64,000 nucleotides of DNA from Sodalis glossinidius str. 'morsitans' (GCF_000010085.1 NC_007712.1:2108001-2172000); one strand, 5' to 3'; counted from the first letter of the stretch, positions 53,122-62,164 are shown. Notes: generated from the letters alone by a model not told the origin. Numbers and translations are program-made.

Positions 53122-53550
53122 ATGGATGAGTTTGCACGTCAGTTGCTGAGCGAAGGCTTGCATTCGCAGCCGACTTACCTGGAGGGTAGTGCCTTACTTA
53201 TCGGCTATCGGCTGGAGTTGTCTCCTTATCAGGTCACCTATCGGGTGGAGGGAGATGTGCTCATTCTTTGCGCCCTGCAGCGAGAACCCAATGCTCGCAG
53301 TCGGCCTTCGCAGCTGTTCCGGCTTATGGGTGTGTTACGTCGTATTTTTCAGGCATTACGCTGGTTGGTCAGCCTTCGGATGCTGGTCATTGCCGATGTT
53401 TTCGACCCGTTTTTGGCGCGCAAACGGCAGCAATTGGTGCAAATATTGCTCTCGCTGGGCGCGGCGCGCATCCGAAGCAATGGCGATCTCTGGCTGGAGC
53501 TCTCCGCCTCACGCTTGCTGAGTCGTCGCAACCTATCCGGTTTACACTGA
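53122..53550 (+). CDS. sseE: T3SS protein SseE
   Basis: A 142-residue protein aligned with SseE, a small cytosolic SPI-2 protein of uncertain, probably chaperone-like, role. Matching blocks are LHSQPTYLEGSALLIGYRLE, LSPYQVTYRVEGDVLILCAL and RPSQLFRLMGVLRRIFQALR. Six bases after sseD. No defects. Confidence 0.85.
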   Translation: MDEFARQLLSEGLHSQPTYLEGSALLIGYRLELSPYQVTYRVEGDVLILCALQREPNARSRPSQLFRLMGVLRRIFQALRWLVSLRMLVIADVFDPFLARKRQQLVQILLSLGAARIRSNGDLWLELSASRLLSRRNLSGLH

Positions 53551-53639
53551 TGCTACCCGCGTTAGTGGCATTATGCCTCGTCGTAAAGCGCAACGCGCCT
53601 CTCGCCGAGGCGACCCGACAGTCATGTCTGGAGGTGCCT

Positions 53640-54080
53640 ATGCTACCCCCCTCAAATGGCGTTACCGGCCAAAACGACCCCGGTGCCGCGATTGAACCTG
53701 CCTTGACGGCCGATAACGAGCAACGGTTTGCCCGCGGCTATCAGGCATTTTACAGCGAGCGTTACGATAGCGCTCTGATTGATTTTAGTTGGCTGGTCAT
53801 GTCGCAGCCGTGGAGCTGGCGCGCGCATGTTGCGCTGGCAGGCACGCTCATGATGACGAGAGAATATCAAGGAGCGATGAATTTCTACGGTTATGCGCTG
53901 ATGCTTGATGGCGGCCATCCGGAACCGGTTTATCAAATGGGCGTGTGTCTGCAGGCCATGGGGCGGCTTGCGGATGCCCGTATGGCGTTGCACAGTGCCA
54001 TCAGCATGAGTGACGATAAACCGCATTACAGCGCGGTGCGCGCCAACGCGCATAGCCTGCTTAATCAATTACTGGTTTGA
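53640..54080 (+). CDS. sscB: Effector chaperone SscB
   Basis: TPR chaperone which in Salmonella serves the effector SseF. The ATG at 53640 has GGAGGTGCCT in front and gives 146 residues, close to the 144 of SscB; the same frame is open far upstream but only because it crosses sseE. Strong match at ALIDFSWLVMSQPWSWRAHV and ALAGTLMMTREYQGAMNFYG, then YALMLDGGHPEPVYQMGVCL. Its normal client gene sseF is absent here, so it must serve another cargo or be unused. Confidence 0.92.
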   Translation: MLPPSNGVTGQNDPGAAIEPALTADNEQRFARGYQAFYSERYDSALIDFSWLVMSQPWSWRAHVALAGTLMMTREYQGAMNFYGYALMLDGGHPEPVYQMGVCLQAMGRLADARMALHSAISMSDDKPHYSAVRANAHSLLNQLLV

Positions 54081-54327
54081 AGGGGTGGCAGCGCCTGCCC
54101 AAGCTCATCGCGGTTTGCGCCGTGGGAATATGCCTTTGCGATGCGGTGCCGTCTATAGCCAGGCGGGAGGCGCGAATTGCCGCTAACGTCGCCGGGCCGG
54201 CTGGAATTCAGGTCTACACCGGATGCTGGCAGCGCTGCGGTGCGGGGATAATCCGCATATTGCCGCTGGCGCAACGTTTTTGACCGACGCTCCGGCCGCG
54301 GCGGGGCGATAGACACAGGAGAAGCTC
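54081..54327. other. sscB-ssaG spacer where sseF and sseG are missing
   Basis: In Salmonella two effector genes (sseF, sseG) lie here. This spacer is only 247 bases. A frame from a TTG at 54077 to 54283 (68 codons) has a hydrophobic stretch KLIAVCAVGICLC but no convincing similarity to SseF or SseG. In SPI-2 a promoter lies just before ssaG; none could be defined here. Confidence 0.5.
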
Positions 54328-54543
54328 ATGGACGTGTCACAACTCATCAATACGCTGTCAATGCTGGCGCACAAGGCCGGCAATGACATTGAAGATAAAA
54401 TGACGGCGGATAAGCTCACCAACCCTGGTACACTGCTGCAAGCGCAATTCGCATTGCAGCAGTATTCCACCTTTATCAATTATTCCAGTGCGATACTCAA
54501 GACCATGAAAGATATGGTCGGCGGCATTATCGCCAAGATATGA
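54328..54543 (+). CDS. ssaG: T3SS needle subunit SsaG
   Basis: A 71-residue needle protein (SctF). The C-terminal polymerisation half AQFALQQYSTFINYSSAILK then DMVGGIIAKI is almost identical to Salmonella SsaG; length is the same. AGGAGAAGCTC precedes the ATG. The stop overlaps the ssaH ATG. Confidence 0.95.
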   Translation: MDVSQLINTLSMLAHKAGNDIEDKMTADKLTNPGTLLQAQFALQQYSTFINYSSAILKTMKDMVGGIIAKI

Positions 54544-54809
54544 CGATGCTTTCGGATACCGATCGCCGATTGCTGGTGGAAATCGCGTGCGCGGGCGTCA
54601 ATCACGGTTACCGCCCCCAGGTGCGCGCCATGCTGCCCGCCTTGCCCTGTCTGATTCCCGATGAATCGCTGCGGGCAGTTTGTCATGCTTTTCTGCTTTT
54701 TGGCTTAGATGAGATAGCCGCCGCCAGGGGATGTCTGGCGCAGGTTACCGGGCCGGAAGCCGAGACGCTGAAGGCTATTTTGCAGTATCACCACGGGAGA
54801 GACAGATGA
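54540..54809 (+). CDS. ssaH: Needle chaperone-like SsaH
   Basis: An 89-residue protein similar to SsaH (YscG/SctG-type needle co-chaperone), notably IACAGVNHGYRPQVRAMLPA and LIPDESLRAVCHAFLLFGLD. It begins ATGA over the ssaG stop and overlaps ssaI by four bases. Confidence 0.85.
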   Translation: MTMLSDTDRRLLVEIACAGVNHGYRPQVRAMLPALPCLIPDESLRAVCHAFLLFGLDEIAAARGCLAQVTGPEAETLKAILQYHHGRDR

Positions 54810-55060
54810 AAATCGAAAACGCTTACCCCCTCGTCCCGCCGGCAGGGGCACTAATGGCCCCCCCGAGCGAGGGATCCCCGGATGCCGCAGCGGCATTCAG
54901 TCAATTACTTTATGGCGCGGCGCCGGTCACCTCTCTTTCCCCGCATGACATGCTGGTACGGCAGGCGGCAATCTTCGGCGTGACGTCCGGTATCGATTTA
55001 GGCGCCAAGGTGGCCGGTTCGGTAGCGCAATCCATCAATAAACTGGTGAACATGGCATGA
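54806..55060 (+). CDS. ssaI: T3SS inner rod protein SsaI
   Basis: An 84-residue SctI inner-rod protein. The C-terminal part HDMLVRQAAIFGVTSGIDLG then AKVAGSVAQSINKLVNMA follows SsaI, including the terminal NKL-NMA. The start MKIENAYPLVPPAG follows GGGAGAGACAG. Overlaps ssaH and ssaJ by four bases each. Confidence 0.9.
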   Translation: MKIENAYPLVPPAGALMAPPSEGSPDAAAAFSQLLYGAAPVTSLSPHDMLVRQAAIFGVTSGIDLGAKVAGSVAQSINKLVNMA

Positions 55061-55785
55061 AAGGCGGCCATTGCCTGGCCGTCGTCGTGGCGGTCCTGTT
55101 GCTGGCCGGTTGCCGCATCGAACTGTATAGCGGCCTGCCGGAAGAGGACGCCAATCAGATGCTGGCGATTTTGATGCAGCACCATATCGATGCGGACAAG
55201 CAGCGCGGCGAGGGGGGGGGGATAACGTTACGCGTCGATCAGACGCAATTTATCAACGCCGTCGAACTTTTGCGGTTGAATGGCTTTCCACACCGTAAAT
55301 ACACGACTACCGAAATGATGTTCCCCCCTAATCAACTGGTGGTATCGCCGAACGAAGAACAGCAGAAGATCCTGTATCTGAAAGAGCAGCGCATCGAGGG
55401 CATGCTCAGCCAGATGGAGGGGGTGGTGCAGGCTGATGTTGCTATCGCCTCGCGCTCTCAAGGCGGAGAGGGCGACACCGCCCCGATATCGGTGGCGGTG
55501 TTCATTAAATATTCGCCGCAGGTCAATATGGAAACCTTTCGTATGCAGATAAGAAATTTGGTCGAGAATGCCGTTCCTGGTCTGCAATACGATCATATCA
55601 GCATACTGATGCAGCCGGCGTCTTACCGCATTGCCGCGCCCACGCCGGGCAACCATCAAGATCCACAGGGGAGAGCGATCCATTGGCTTATGCAGCATTA
55701 CCGTTTTCTCATGATACCGCTGGCGCTGACGCTATTGGCGATGATGTATCTTGCCATGGAGCGATGGCGGCAGCGGCGCCGGTAA
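55057..55785 (+). CDS. ssaJ: T3SS inner-membrane ring lipoprotein SsaJ
   Basis: SctJ (YscJ/PrgK) lipoprotein of the inner ring, 242 residues. Signal peptide with lipobox LLAGCRIELY, followed by the family-defining LYSGLPEEDANQMLAILMQH, then the second ring-building motif with ISVAVFIKYS, and a C-terminal membrane helix FLMIPLALTLLAMMYLAMER with a basic tail. Overlaps the next gene by 22 bases. Confidence 0.95.
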   Translation: MKGGHCLAVVVAVLLLAGCRIELYSGLPEEDANQMLAILMQHHIDADKQRGEGGGITLRVDQTQFINAVELLRLNGFPHRKYTTTEMMFPPNQLVVSPNEEQQKILYLKEQRIEGMLSQMEGVVQADVAIASRSQGGEGDTAPISVAVFIKYSPQVNMETFRMQIRNLVENAVPGLQYDHISILMQPASYRIAAPTPGNHQDPQGRAIHWLMQHYRFLMIPLALTLLAMMYLAMERWRQRRR

Positions 55786-56366
55786 CCCCTCCGGATCCAC
55801 TGTTGCTTCAGTTGTATCGCTATAGCTGGCAGCCCGCGCGCTATGCTAATCCTGCCTGGTTGGCGGCGCTCGGGTTTCGGCCGCGTCCGACGTGGCGTTA
55901 CGGACAGCAGCCGCAGCTGGATCAAGGCCTGAATCAGGCGTTGCGACAGTGGCGCGGCATACCGCCGCTCGGCCATGCCCTGACGCCGCGCGCGCGCCGC
56001 CTGGCCCGTTTGGCACCGGTGATGCCGCAAGCGGCGCTGGGGCTCGGGCTTCTGGCATTGGATTGCAGCGATTATTTACTGTTGCCCGGCTACCGAGAGG
56101 TGATAGGCCAGTGGCTGTCGGAGGCGACACTCTGGCAACTGTTTGGTCTGTGCAGTGGCAAACGGGGCGCAGTATGGGCGCCGGAGGCGCTGGTGGAACA
56201 GGCAATGACACTGGGCACCGCCGTCCTCACCAGGATGGCGGTCATTGAGCCAGTTTTGTCTCCTTTGTTGCTTTTGCTACCGCCCCCCGCCCGTGCATTG
56301 TGGCCAACGGTGCCCAGCACCGCGCTTATCTTACTGGAGCAAGTACTATGCCCGCCGACACATTAA
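55764..56366 (+). CDS. SctK-like sorting-platform protein (STM1410 position)
   Basis: A 200-residue protein between ssaJ and ssaK, the place of STM1410 in Salmonella SPI-2, belonging in position and general features to the SctK (YscK/OrgA) family that links the ring to SctQ. It is rich in Leu, Pro and Arg with segments such as HALTPRARRLARLAPVMPQA and LGLGLLALDCSDYLLLPGYR. The start ATG at 55764 lies inside ssaJ with a weak site. Similarity is loose, so the SctK call leans on context. Confidence 0.7.
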   Translation: MAAAAPVTPPDPLLLQLYRYSWQPARYANPAWLAALGFRPRPTWRYGQQPQLDQGLNQALRQWRGIPPLGHALTPRARRLARLAPVMPQAALGLGLLALDCSDYLLLPGYREVIGQWLSEATLWQLFGLCSGKRGAVWAPEALVEQAMTLGTAVLTRMAVIEPVLSPLLLLLPPPARALWPTVPSTALILLEQVLCPPTH

Positions 56367-57121
56367 CCGTGACTGAATTGGCCGGGCCGGCGCCGAACGG
56401 CCCGGTAATCGCCGCCGCTTGGTTTGAGACACGGCTGGCGCGTGAGCAAACGCTGGCGGATGCCGAACGCCAAGCCGTGTCAATGCTCAAAGCCGCGCGC
56501 CGCAAAGCGATAGCTATCCTACGTCAGGCCGCCCGGCATCAGCGGCGAATCCGGCGTGAGCTTCTAAACGAGCGCGCCCGCCTGGAACAGGCTCTATTGC
56601 GGCGCCGTGAGCGGCAATGGGTAAAACGGCACGTTAGCCGGGTGCTGGACGAGGCGGAGCAGGAACGATTGCTTATTCGGCACGCGGCCGAACGCATCCA
56701 GACCTCGATGGCGCAGGCGCTTGGCGCTTGGTGCGGGCAGCAGCCTGCGGATGAGCAGCTTAGCGCCCGGCTTGCCCAGCAGGTGGTAAAATTAGCCAGC
56801 GAAGGGACGCTCACCTTACAGGTACATCCTGCGTTGGTGCCGCAGATGCGGGCGGCGTGGGGCGAGCAATTGACCATCGTCGCGGCACCGCATTTCGCCC
56901 GCACGCAGGCGCGGCTAGCGTCGGCGCACTGCGCGGTGGAGCTATCGCTGGATCGACATTTAGCACACTTACTGGCCTGGCTGCGGGGAACGGCGGCGCC
57001 AGCAGGAGAAGCCGATGAAAACGACCGAGGGGATACTGTCCCCGGCCTCTATGCAGGATGCACACGCCCGGCTGGTGCCGGAGGAGCGCAAGATGGCACT
57101 GCAGGAGATGGCGCTGCTTGA
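56348..57121 (+). CDS. ssaK: T3SS stator protein SsaK
   Basis: SctL-family peripheral stalk that binds ATPase SsaN. ATG at 56348 with GGAGC upstream. A long Arg/Ala-rich coiled coil (ARRKAIAILRQAARHQRRIR and onward) precedes a C-terminal domain with LASEGTLTLQVHPALVPQM and AVELSLDRHLAHLLAWLRG. At 257 residues it exceeds Salmonella SsaK (224); the extra tail is Gly/Ala-rich and is read from within ssaL, giving a 107-base overlap. Loss of an ancestral stop is the likely cause. Confidence 0.88.
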   Translation: MPADTLTVTELAGPAPNGPVIAAAWFETRLAREQTLADAERQAVSMLKAARRKAIAILRQAARHQRRIRRELLNERARLEQALLRRRERQWVKRHVSRVLDEAEQERLLIRHAAERIQTSMAQALGAWCGQQPADEQLSARLAQQVVKLASEGTLTLQVHPALVPQMRAAWGEQLTIVAAPHFARTQARLASAHCAVELSLDRHLAHLLAWLRGTAAPAGEADENDRGDTVPGLYAGCTRPAGAGGAQDGTAGDGAA

Positions 57122-58001
57122 GTTGGAACAGACCTCAAGCAACGCCCTGTCCGAAACGCTGGAAGATATGGGCATGGCGCTGGCCGGACGCTTGCTCGGC
57201 CGTAAAGACAGGGGATCGGCCGACCGCCAGACGCGCAAGCAGAAAGCGCTTATCAAGCTGGTTCAAAACAGCTGGGAACCGGGCGGTGGCCTGGCACTCC
57301 TGCTGGCGATGGCGCCGCAGGAGTGCCAGGCGCTAGAAATTGCGCGACAAATCGCCACCTTATCATCCTACCTGGCGCAGGACGCATTAAGCCAGCGCCG
57401 CAAACAGGCGCTCAGCGCCAAACTGGCGGCGCTGATGGAACAGCACGGTTGGGAAACCACGCTGTTCGCCATGCTGGAAATGGCGCAGGTCGATCCTGCT
57501 ACGCTGCGGCCGATCACACACTTACTGCAGCAGGCGCTGGATGAACCGGAAGTCTCGCTGACGGAATGGTTCCGACGCATCGCTGGCTGGACGGCACGAC
57601 GTCAGCGGTTGCGCTTGTTGTTGCGGGTGATGGCTTTTGAACTTGCCGCCTGCCTTCCGGGGCAACAGCAGCAGAGGTTGGCGGCCGTGCTACAGCGCCT
57701 GCGCCGGCTGTCGTTGTTTCTGGGTCTGGAGAACGAAAGCCGACGTATCGAAGGATTATGCCGTTTGCCGGCAGAGACGTTACTGCCGCTCGTCATTGAA
57801 ATCGTTGGCGAGAACTGGCTATTTGCCTCCTGGCTGGATGAGCGGCTTACGCCGTTAACCCCCTCCGGCGCGCTGCGTAATCGCCTGCTTCACCATCTGG
57901 TCGCGCTCTATACGCTCCTGCCCGACGGCTGTTTCATCGATGACGATCAACGCGAGCAAATCATCGACGTATTGCGGCAGCTGGCGGCAAATCAGGTATA
58001 G
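57015..58001 (+). CDS. ssaL: T3SS gatekeeper SsaL
   Basis: SctW (YopN/MxiC-type) gatekeeper, 328 residues, which with SsaB and SsaM holds back effectors until host contact. AGGAGAAGCCG precedes the ATG. Helical repeats are recognisable: ALLELEQTSSNALSETLEDM, LVQNSWEPGGGLALLLAMAP and EIVGENWLFASWLDERLTPL. Starts inside ssaK; 63 bases separate it from ssaM. Confidence 0.9.
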   Translation: MKTTEGILSPASMQDAHARLVPEERKMALQEMALLELEQTSSNALSETLEDMGMALAGRLLGRKDRGSADRQTRKQKALIKLVQNSWEPGGGLALLLAMAPQECQALEIARQIATLSSYLAQDALSQRRKQALSAKLAALMEQHGWETTLFAMLEMAQVDPATLRPITHLLQQALDEPEVSLTEWFRRIAGWTARRQRLRLLLRVMAFELAACLPGQQQQRLAAVLQRLRRLSLFLGLENESRRIEGLCRLPAETLLPLVIEIVGENWLFASWLDERLTPLTPSGALRNRLLHHLVALYTLLPDGCFIDDDQREQIIDVLRQLAANQV

Positions 58002-58064
58002 CCCCGATACCCGCGTCCCGCACCATTTGGGACGCTGTCTGCACTGATTGCCGGGGGAAATGCC

Positions 58065-58430
58065 ATGGATTGGGATCTGATTACTGAGCGGAATTTGCAA
58101 CAATTTATCCGGCTTGCGGAGCTGGGCGAGCGCCCTTTGTTGCAGGCTATGTGCTGGCGTCACACCCTGGGAGAAACCTATTTGCACTATCGCGGCGGCC
58201 GATTACACTTAAGTCAATATATGCCCCATGCCGCCGCCGACGGCGTCTTGCGCCAGGGCCTGCAGCGTTGGCATCCCGCCCGGTTCGCTGGTGTGCCCCA
58301 GCGACTGTATGCCCTGGGCGCGGGGCTGGCCATCAGTTGTTCACCGCCGACGCACAGCACGGCAGAACTGTGGCTGGGGCTACATCTGCGCCAGCAGACT
58401 TTTTTGGAGGCGCTATGCCGGGGGGCGTAA
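58065..58430 (+). CDS. ssaM: T3SS gatekeeper partner SsaM
   Basis: A 121-residue protein nearly superimposable on SsaM: MDWDLITERNLQQFIRLAEL, ETYLHYRGGRLHLSQYM, and GLAISCSPPTHSTAELWLGL with HLRQQTFLEALCRG. It regulates the translocator/effector switch. A GGGGAAATGCC precedes the ATG. In Salmonella a promoter lies before ssaM; the 63-base gap here fits. Overlaps ssaV by 16 bases. Confidence 0.93.
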   Translation: MDWDLITERNLQQFIRLAELGERPLLQAMCWRHTLGETYLHYRGGRLHLSQYMPHAAADGVLRQGLQRWHPARFAGVPQRLYALGAGLAISCSPPTHSTAELWLGLHLRQQTFLEALCRGA

Positions 58431-60472
58431 CCAACTGGCTAACGCAAAACCGCTGGCTGGCCGCCTGCCGCGGCAGACAGGATATCATTCTGGCGTTGAT
58501 GCTGCTTATCGCGATCGTCATGATCGTCCTGCCGCTGCCGACCTTCGTCGTCGATATTCTCATCGCTATCAATATTACCTTCTCGGTGATATTGCTGCTG
58601 ATCGCTATATATATCAATGATCCGCTAGATCTGTCCGTTTTCCCTTCACTGTTACTGATAACGACGCTTTATCGGCTGTCTTTGACGATAAGCACCACCC
58701 GGCTGGTCCTGTTGCAGCATAATGCAGGGAGTATTGTAGATGCATTCGGGCGTTTTGTCGTCGGCGGTAATCTCACGGTCGGGTTGGTTATCTTCTTTAT
58801 CATTACCATTGTGCAATTCATAGTCATTACCAAGGGCACGGAGCGGGTGGCGGAAGTCAGCGCGCGTTTTTCCCTTGACGGCATGCCCGGCAAACAGATG
58901 AGTATTGACGGCGATTTACGCGCCGGGGTCATTGATGCGGTCCAGGCGCGCCAGCAACGTCAATTGGTACAGCAAGAAAGCCGTTTCCTGGGCGCGATGG
59001 ACGGCGCGATGAAGTTTGTTAAAGGGGACGCCATCGCCGGCATCATCGTGGTGCTGGTGAATATCATTGGCGGCATCATTATCGGCATCGTGCAGGGTGG
59101 CATGAGCATCGGGCAGGCGATGCAGACCTATAGCGTCCTGTCCATCGGCGATGGCCTGTGCGGGCAGATCCCGTCACTGCTGATATCGTTAAGCGCCGGC
59201 ATCATTGTCACGCGCGTTCCTGGCGAAAAACGGCAGAACCTCGCGGGTGAAGTGTCCACGCAGCTGGGTAAACAGCCGCAGGCGCTGATGCTTACCGCGG
59301 TGATCCTACTGTTATTTGCACTGATACCTGGTTTCCCCTTTATTGACTTTTTCCTGCTGGCGCTGTTGTCCGCGCTGCCTTGCGGGCTTATCTGGCATCG
59401 CCTTCGCCGGGCGTCGGGCGTCGGGCCCGCCGCGCAGACGGAGAGCACGGACGACGTCATGAGGCCTGGGGCTTGTCCGCTGATGCTGCGCATTTCCCCC
59501 TCGCTCAATACCGCGTCGTTAACGCAGGAAATTGATGCGCTACGCTGGAGCCTGTTTGAAAGCTATGGCGTCCCGCTGCCGGAGATAACCGTTATGGTGG
59601 AGCCGGCACAGCAGGCGCCGGCAATGACGCTCTTGTTATATCAAGAGCCGGTATTTAGCCAAGTGCTGCCGGATAAGGGGTTCTGTCTGGCGTTTGGCGT
59701 GGCGGACGATTTGGGTGGAGAGCGGGTGACCTTGCCGGACGGCATGGGACAGATAACTTGGTTACCTGCGGAAAGGGCGGCGCTGGCGCGCGATCGCGGC
59801 CTGACGGTGATAGCGCAGAAAAACTGCTTGTCCGCGCTATTGCGCCGGGTGCTGGTGCGCTATATGGCTGAATTTATCGGTGTACAGGAAGCGCGCTATC
59901 TGATGGATGCCATGGAGGCGCATTATGCCGAACTGGTCAAAGAGCTACAGCGCCAGTTGCCCATCAGCAAAATTACCGAAACTCTGCAGCGCCTGGTGGC
60001 GGAGGGCGTTTCTATCCGCGATTTACGTTTGATTTTCGGCACGTTGATTGAATGGGCGCCGCGGGAAAAAGACGTGCTGATGTTGACTGAATATGTACGC
60101 ATTGCCCTGCGGCGGCATCTCCTGCAGCGGCTGAAACCGCTTGGAGATCCATTGCCGGTAGTACGTATCGGCGAAGGCATTGAAAACCTAATCCGTGAAT
60201 CCATACGTCAAACGGCGGTGGGCACCTATGCGGCATTGAGCCCGGCGCAAAACCAACGCATTTTGACCCTGATTGCCGAAGCGCTGGCGCCGCTGGGTGA
60301 GGTGTGCGTAGTGACCTCGGTTGACGCGCGCCGTTTCCTGCGCAGGCTCATAGAGACGTTGCGGCACGATATTGCGGTCATGTCCTGGCAGGAGTTGGGG
60401 GCGGAATGTGCGATCCAGGTTCTGGCCACGCTTGATCTGGGGACCGAGGAGCTGGCCGACGATGACATGTAA
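58415..60472 (+). CDS. ssaV: T3SS export gate protein SsaV
   Basis: SctV (FlhA/InvA) export gate, 685 residues versus 681 in Salmonella. ATG at 58415 after GGAGGCGCT. Eight N-terminal membrane helices include the FHIPEP signature region GTERVAEVSARFSLDGMPGK then QMSIDGDLRAG; the C-terminal cytosolic domain that docks substrates begins near 59,470 with RISPSLNTASLTQEIDAL and includes EARYLMDAMEAHYAELVKEL and ILTLIAEALAPLGEVCVV. Intact over its full length. Confidence 0.96.
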   Translation: MPGGVTNWLTQNRWLAACRGRQDIILALMLLIAIVMIVLPLPTFVVDILIAINITFSVILLLIAIYINDPLDLSVFPSLLLITTLYRLSLTISTTRLVLLQHNAGSIVDAFGRFVVGGNLTVGLVIFFIITIVQFIVITKGTERVAEVSARFSLDGMPGKQMSIDGDLRAGVIDAVQARQQRQLVQQESRFLGAMDGAMKFVKGDAIAGIIVVLVNIIGGIIIGIVQGGMSIGQAMQTYSVLSIGDGLCGQIPSLLISLSAGIIVTRVPGEKRQNLAGEVSTQLGKQPQALMLTAVILLLFALIPGFPFIDFFLLALLSALPCGLIWHRLRRASGVGPAAQTESTDDVMRPGACPLMLRISPSLNTASLTQEIDALRWSLFESYGVPLPEITVMVEPAQQAPAMTLLLYQEPVFSQVLPDKGFCLAFGVADDLGGERVTLPDGMGQITWLPAERAALARDRGLTVIAQKNCLSALLRRVLVRYMAEFIGVQEARYLMDAMEAHYAELVKELQRQLPISKITETLQRLVAEGVSIRDLRLIFGTLIEWAPREKDVLMLTEYVRIALRRHLLQRLKPLGDPLPVVRIGEGIENLIRESIRQTAVGTYAALSPAQNQRILTLIAEALAPLGEVCVVTSVDARRFLRRLIETLRHDIAVMSWQELGAECAIQVLATLDLGTEELADDDM

Positions 60473-61790
60473 CAGCCAGCGTCTTGCGTCGATGCTGGCG
60501 CAGCATCTCACTCCCGTCGACGAACCTCCCGACGGTTATCGTCTGACTGGCGCGCTGCTGCACATTGGCGCGACATTGCTGCGCGCGCGTTTGCCGGGGG
60601 CGATGATGGGAGAAGTTTGTCGGCTTCTACCTGAGGGTGGACTGGCCGAAGTGGTGAGAATTGAAGGGGATGATGTTCTGTTATCACCTTATGGACCGAC
60701 GGAGGGCCTGACATACGGCCAGCGGGTTCAGCCGCTTCGCCACCGCCAGCGTGCGCCGGTGGGCAGCGCGTTACTCGGTCGGGTGATTGATGGGTTAGGC
60801 AGGGCGCTGGACGATATGCCCGACCCTCAGGGCCCCTGGCGCGAACTGGACGCACCGCCGCCGCCGCCGCTGACGCGCCAGCGCATTGCTCGCCCGCTAT
60901 TGACCGGAATCCGCGCTATCGACGCATTACTGACCTGCGGCGAAGGGCAGCGCATCGGTATTTTCGCCGCGGCGGGCGGCGGCAAGAGCACGCTGTTGTC
61001 AATGCTGAGCGCCTGCCCGGACTGTGACGTGACGGTGCTGGCGCTGATTGGCGAGCGCGGCCGGGAAGTGCGCGAGTTTCTTGAACAGACGTTGGACGAC
61101 GAGGCCAGGCAACGCTGCGTAACCATCGTGGCGACCTCGGACAGACCGGCGCTGGAACGTGTCTGCGCCCTCTCGCTTGCCACCACCGTCGCTGAGGCGT
61201 TTCGCGACCAGGGATTGCGGGTCTTATTACTGGCCGATTCTCTGACGCGCTATGCCCGCGCTGGGCGGGAAATCGCGCTGGCCGCGGGCGAAACGTGCGT
61301 GGGCAGCAGTTATCCGCCGGCGGTTTTTGCGGCGCTGCCGCGTCTTTTGGAGCGCGCCGGCATGGGGACGGTTGGCAGCATCACCGCTTTTTACACCGTA
61401 CTGGTGGAGGGGGACGATATCAATGAGCCGCTGGCGGACGAGGTTCGCTCGCTGCTCGACGGTCACATTATCTTATCGCGACGTCTGGCGGAAAGTGGCC
61501 ATTTCCCCGCGATAGACGTGCTGGCGAGTCTCAGCCGCATCATGCCGTCGATCGTGGGCGAACGACACATTGTCTTGGTGGCAACGCTGCGGCAACTGCT
61601 GTCCGTTTACCGCGACGTCGAATTATTGGTGCGGGTCGGCGAGTACCAGCGGGGTGACGACCCGCTGGCGGATCGGGCGGTCGACGCCTATCCCGCTATC
61701 TGCGCTTTCTTGCAACAACGGGAGAACACACCATGCGACATCGACGATCTGCAGCAGCAGCTGATGCGGCTGACCGGAAACAGCTGTTAA
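60462..61790 (+). CDS. ssaN: T3SS ATPase SsaN
   Basis: SctN hexameric ATPase that strips chaperones and unfolds substrates. 442 residues from MTCNSQRLASMLAQ, overlapping the ssaV end by 11 bases. Walker A FAAAGGGKSTLL fits the [AG]xxxxGK[ST] pattern; other blocks are LALIGERGREVREFLEQTL, Walker B LLLADSLTRYARAGREIAL and SSYPPAVFAALPRLLERAG. The 3' end overlaps ssaO by 58 bases. Confidence 0.96.
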   Translation: MTCNSQRLASMLAQHLTPVDEPPDGYRLTGALLHIGATLLRARLPGAMMGEVCRLLPEGGLAEVVRIEGDDVLLSPYGPTEGLTYGQRVQPLRHRQRAPVGSALLGRVIDGLGRALDDMPDPQGPWRELDAPPPPPLTRQRIARPLLTGIRAIDALLTCGEGQRIGIFAAAGGGKSTLLSMLSACPDCDVTVLALIGERGREVREFLEQTLDDEARQRCVTIVATSDRPALERVCALSLATTVAEAFRDQGLRVLLLADSLTRYARAGREIALAAGETCVGSSYPPAVFAALPRLLERAGMGTVGSITAFYTVLVEGDDINEPLADEVRSLLDGHIILSRRLAESGHFPAIDVLASLSRIMPSIVGERHIVLVATLRQLLSVYRDVELLVRVGEYQRGDDPLADRAVDAYPAICAFLQQRENTPCDIDDLQQQLMRLTGNSC

Positions 61791-62164
61791 AGGCAGTGTT
61801 GCATTTGAAAACGCAGCGCGAGATGCGTTTTCGGCGCGCATTGGCGGGCGTGAGCCGTGAGGAGCGGCAAAACGAAGCGGCCACCGGTGAAGGGGATGCG
61901 CGATTGGCGCAGCTCGCCCGTACGCGGCATGACCTGCTGTCGTGGAGGGGGATGGCGACGGTCGGCACGTTGGGGCGGAAGACGTTGGAAATGCAAGGTG
62001 TGCTGCAGCGTGTGTATGCGTTAAGCGACGAGCTGCGTCATCTGCGGCAGGCGCGAGCGACGCTGCGGGACCGACGGCGCGATTTGCAGGAGGCCCGGGT
62101 GATATTACTGAAAAAACAGGAAAAACTGAAACAGGTACTCACGGATGAGCAATATCAAAACTGA
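61733..62164 (+). CDS. ssaO: T3SS ATPase central stalk SsaO
   Basis: SctO-family (YscO/FliJ-like) coiled coil of 143 residues that sits in the SsaN ring. GGGAGAACACACC precedes the ATG. The C-terminus VILLKKQEKLKQVLTDEQYQ follows Salmonella SsaO (KKKEKITMVLSDAYYQ). It is 18 residues longer than SsaO (125), mostly at an Arg/Ala-rich N-terminus. Overlaps ssaP by 20 bases. Confidence 0.85.
   Translation: MRHRRSAAAADAADRKQLLKAVLHLKTQREMRFRRALAGVSREERQNEAATGEGDARLAQLARTRHDLLSWRGMATVGTLGRKTLEMQGVLQRVYALSDELRHLRQARATLRDRRRDLQEARVILLKKQEKLKQVLTDEQYQN

Noticed and set aside
53268..53639. Long N-terminal extension of SscB starting within sseE
   Set aside because: The frame is open because it crosses sseE out of frame. 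The start at 53640 has a clear GGAGG site and gives the family length.
54077..54283. 68-codon frame as a remnant of sseF or sseG
   Set aside because: It has a short hydrophobic stretch but no segment alignable with what I know of SseF or SseG, and it starts from a TTG overlapping the sscB stop.
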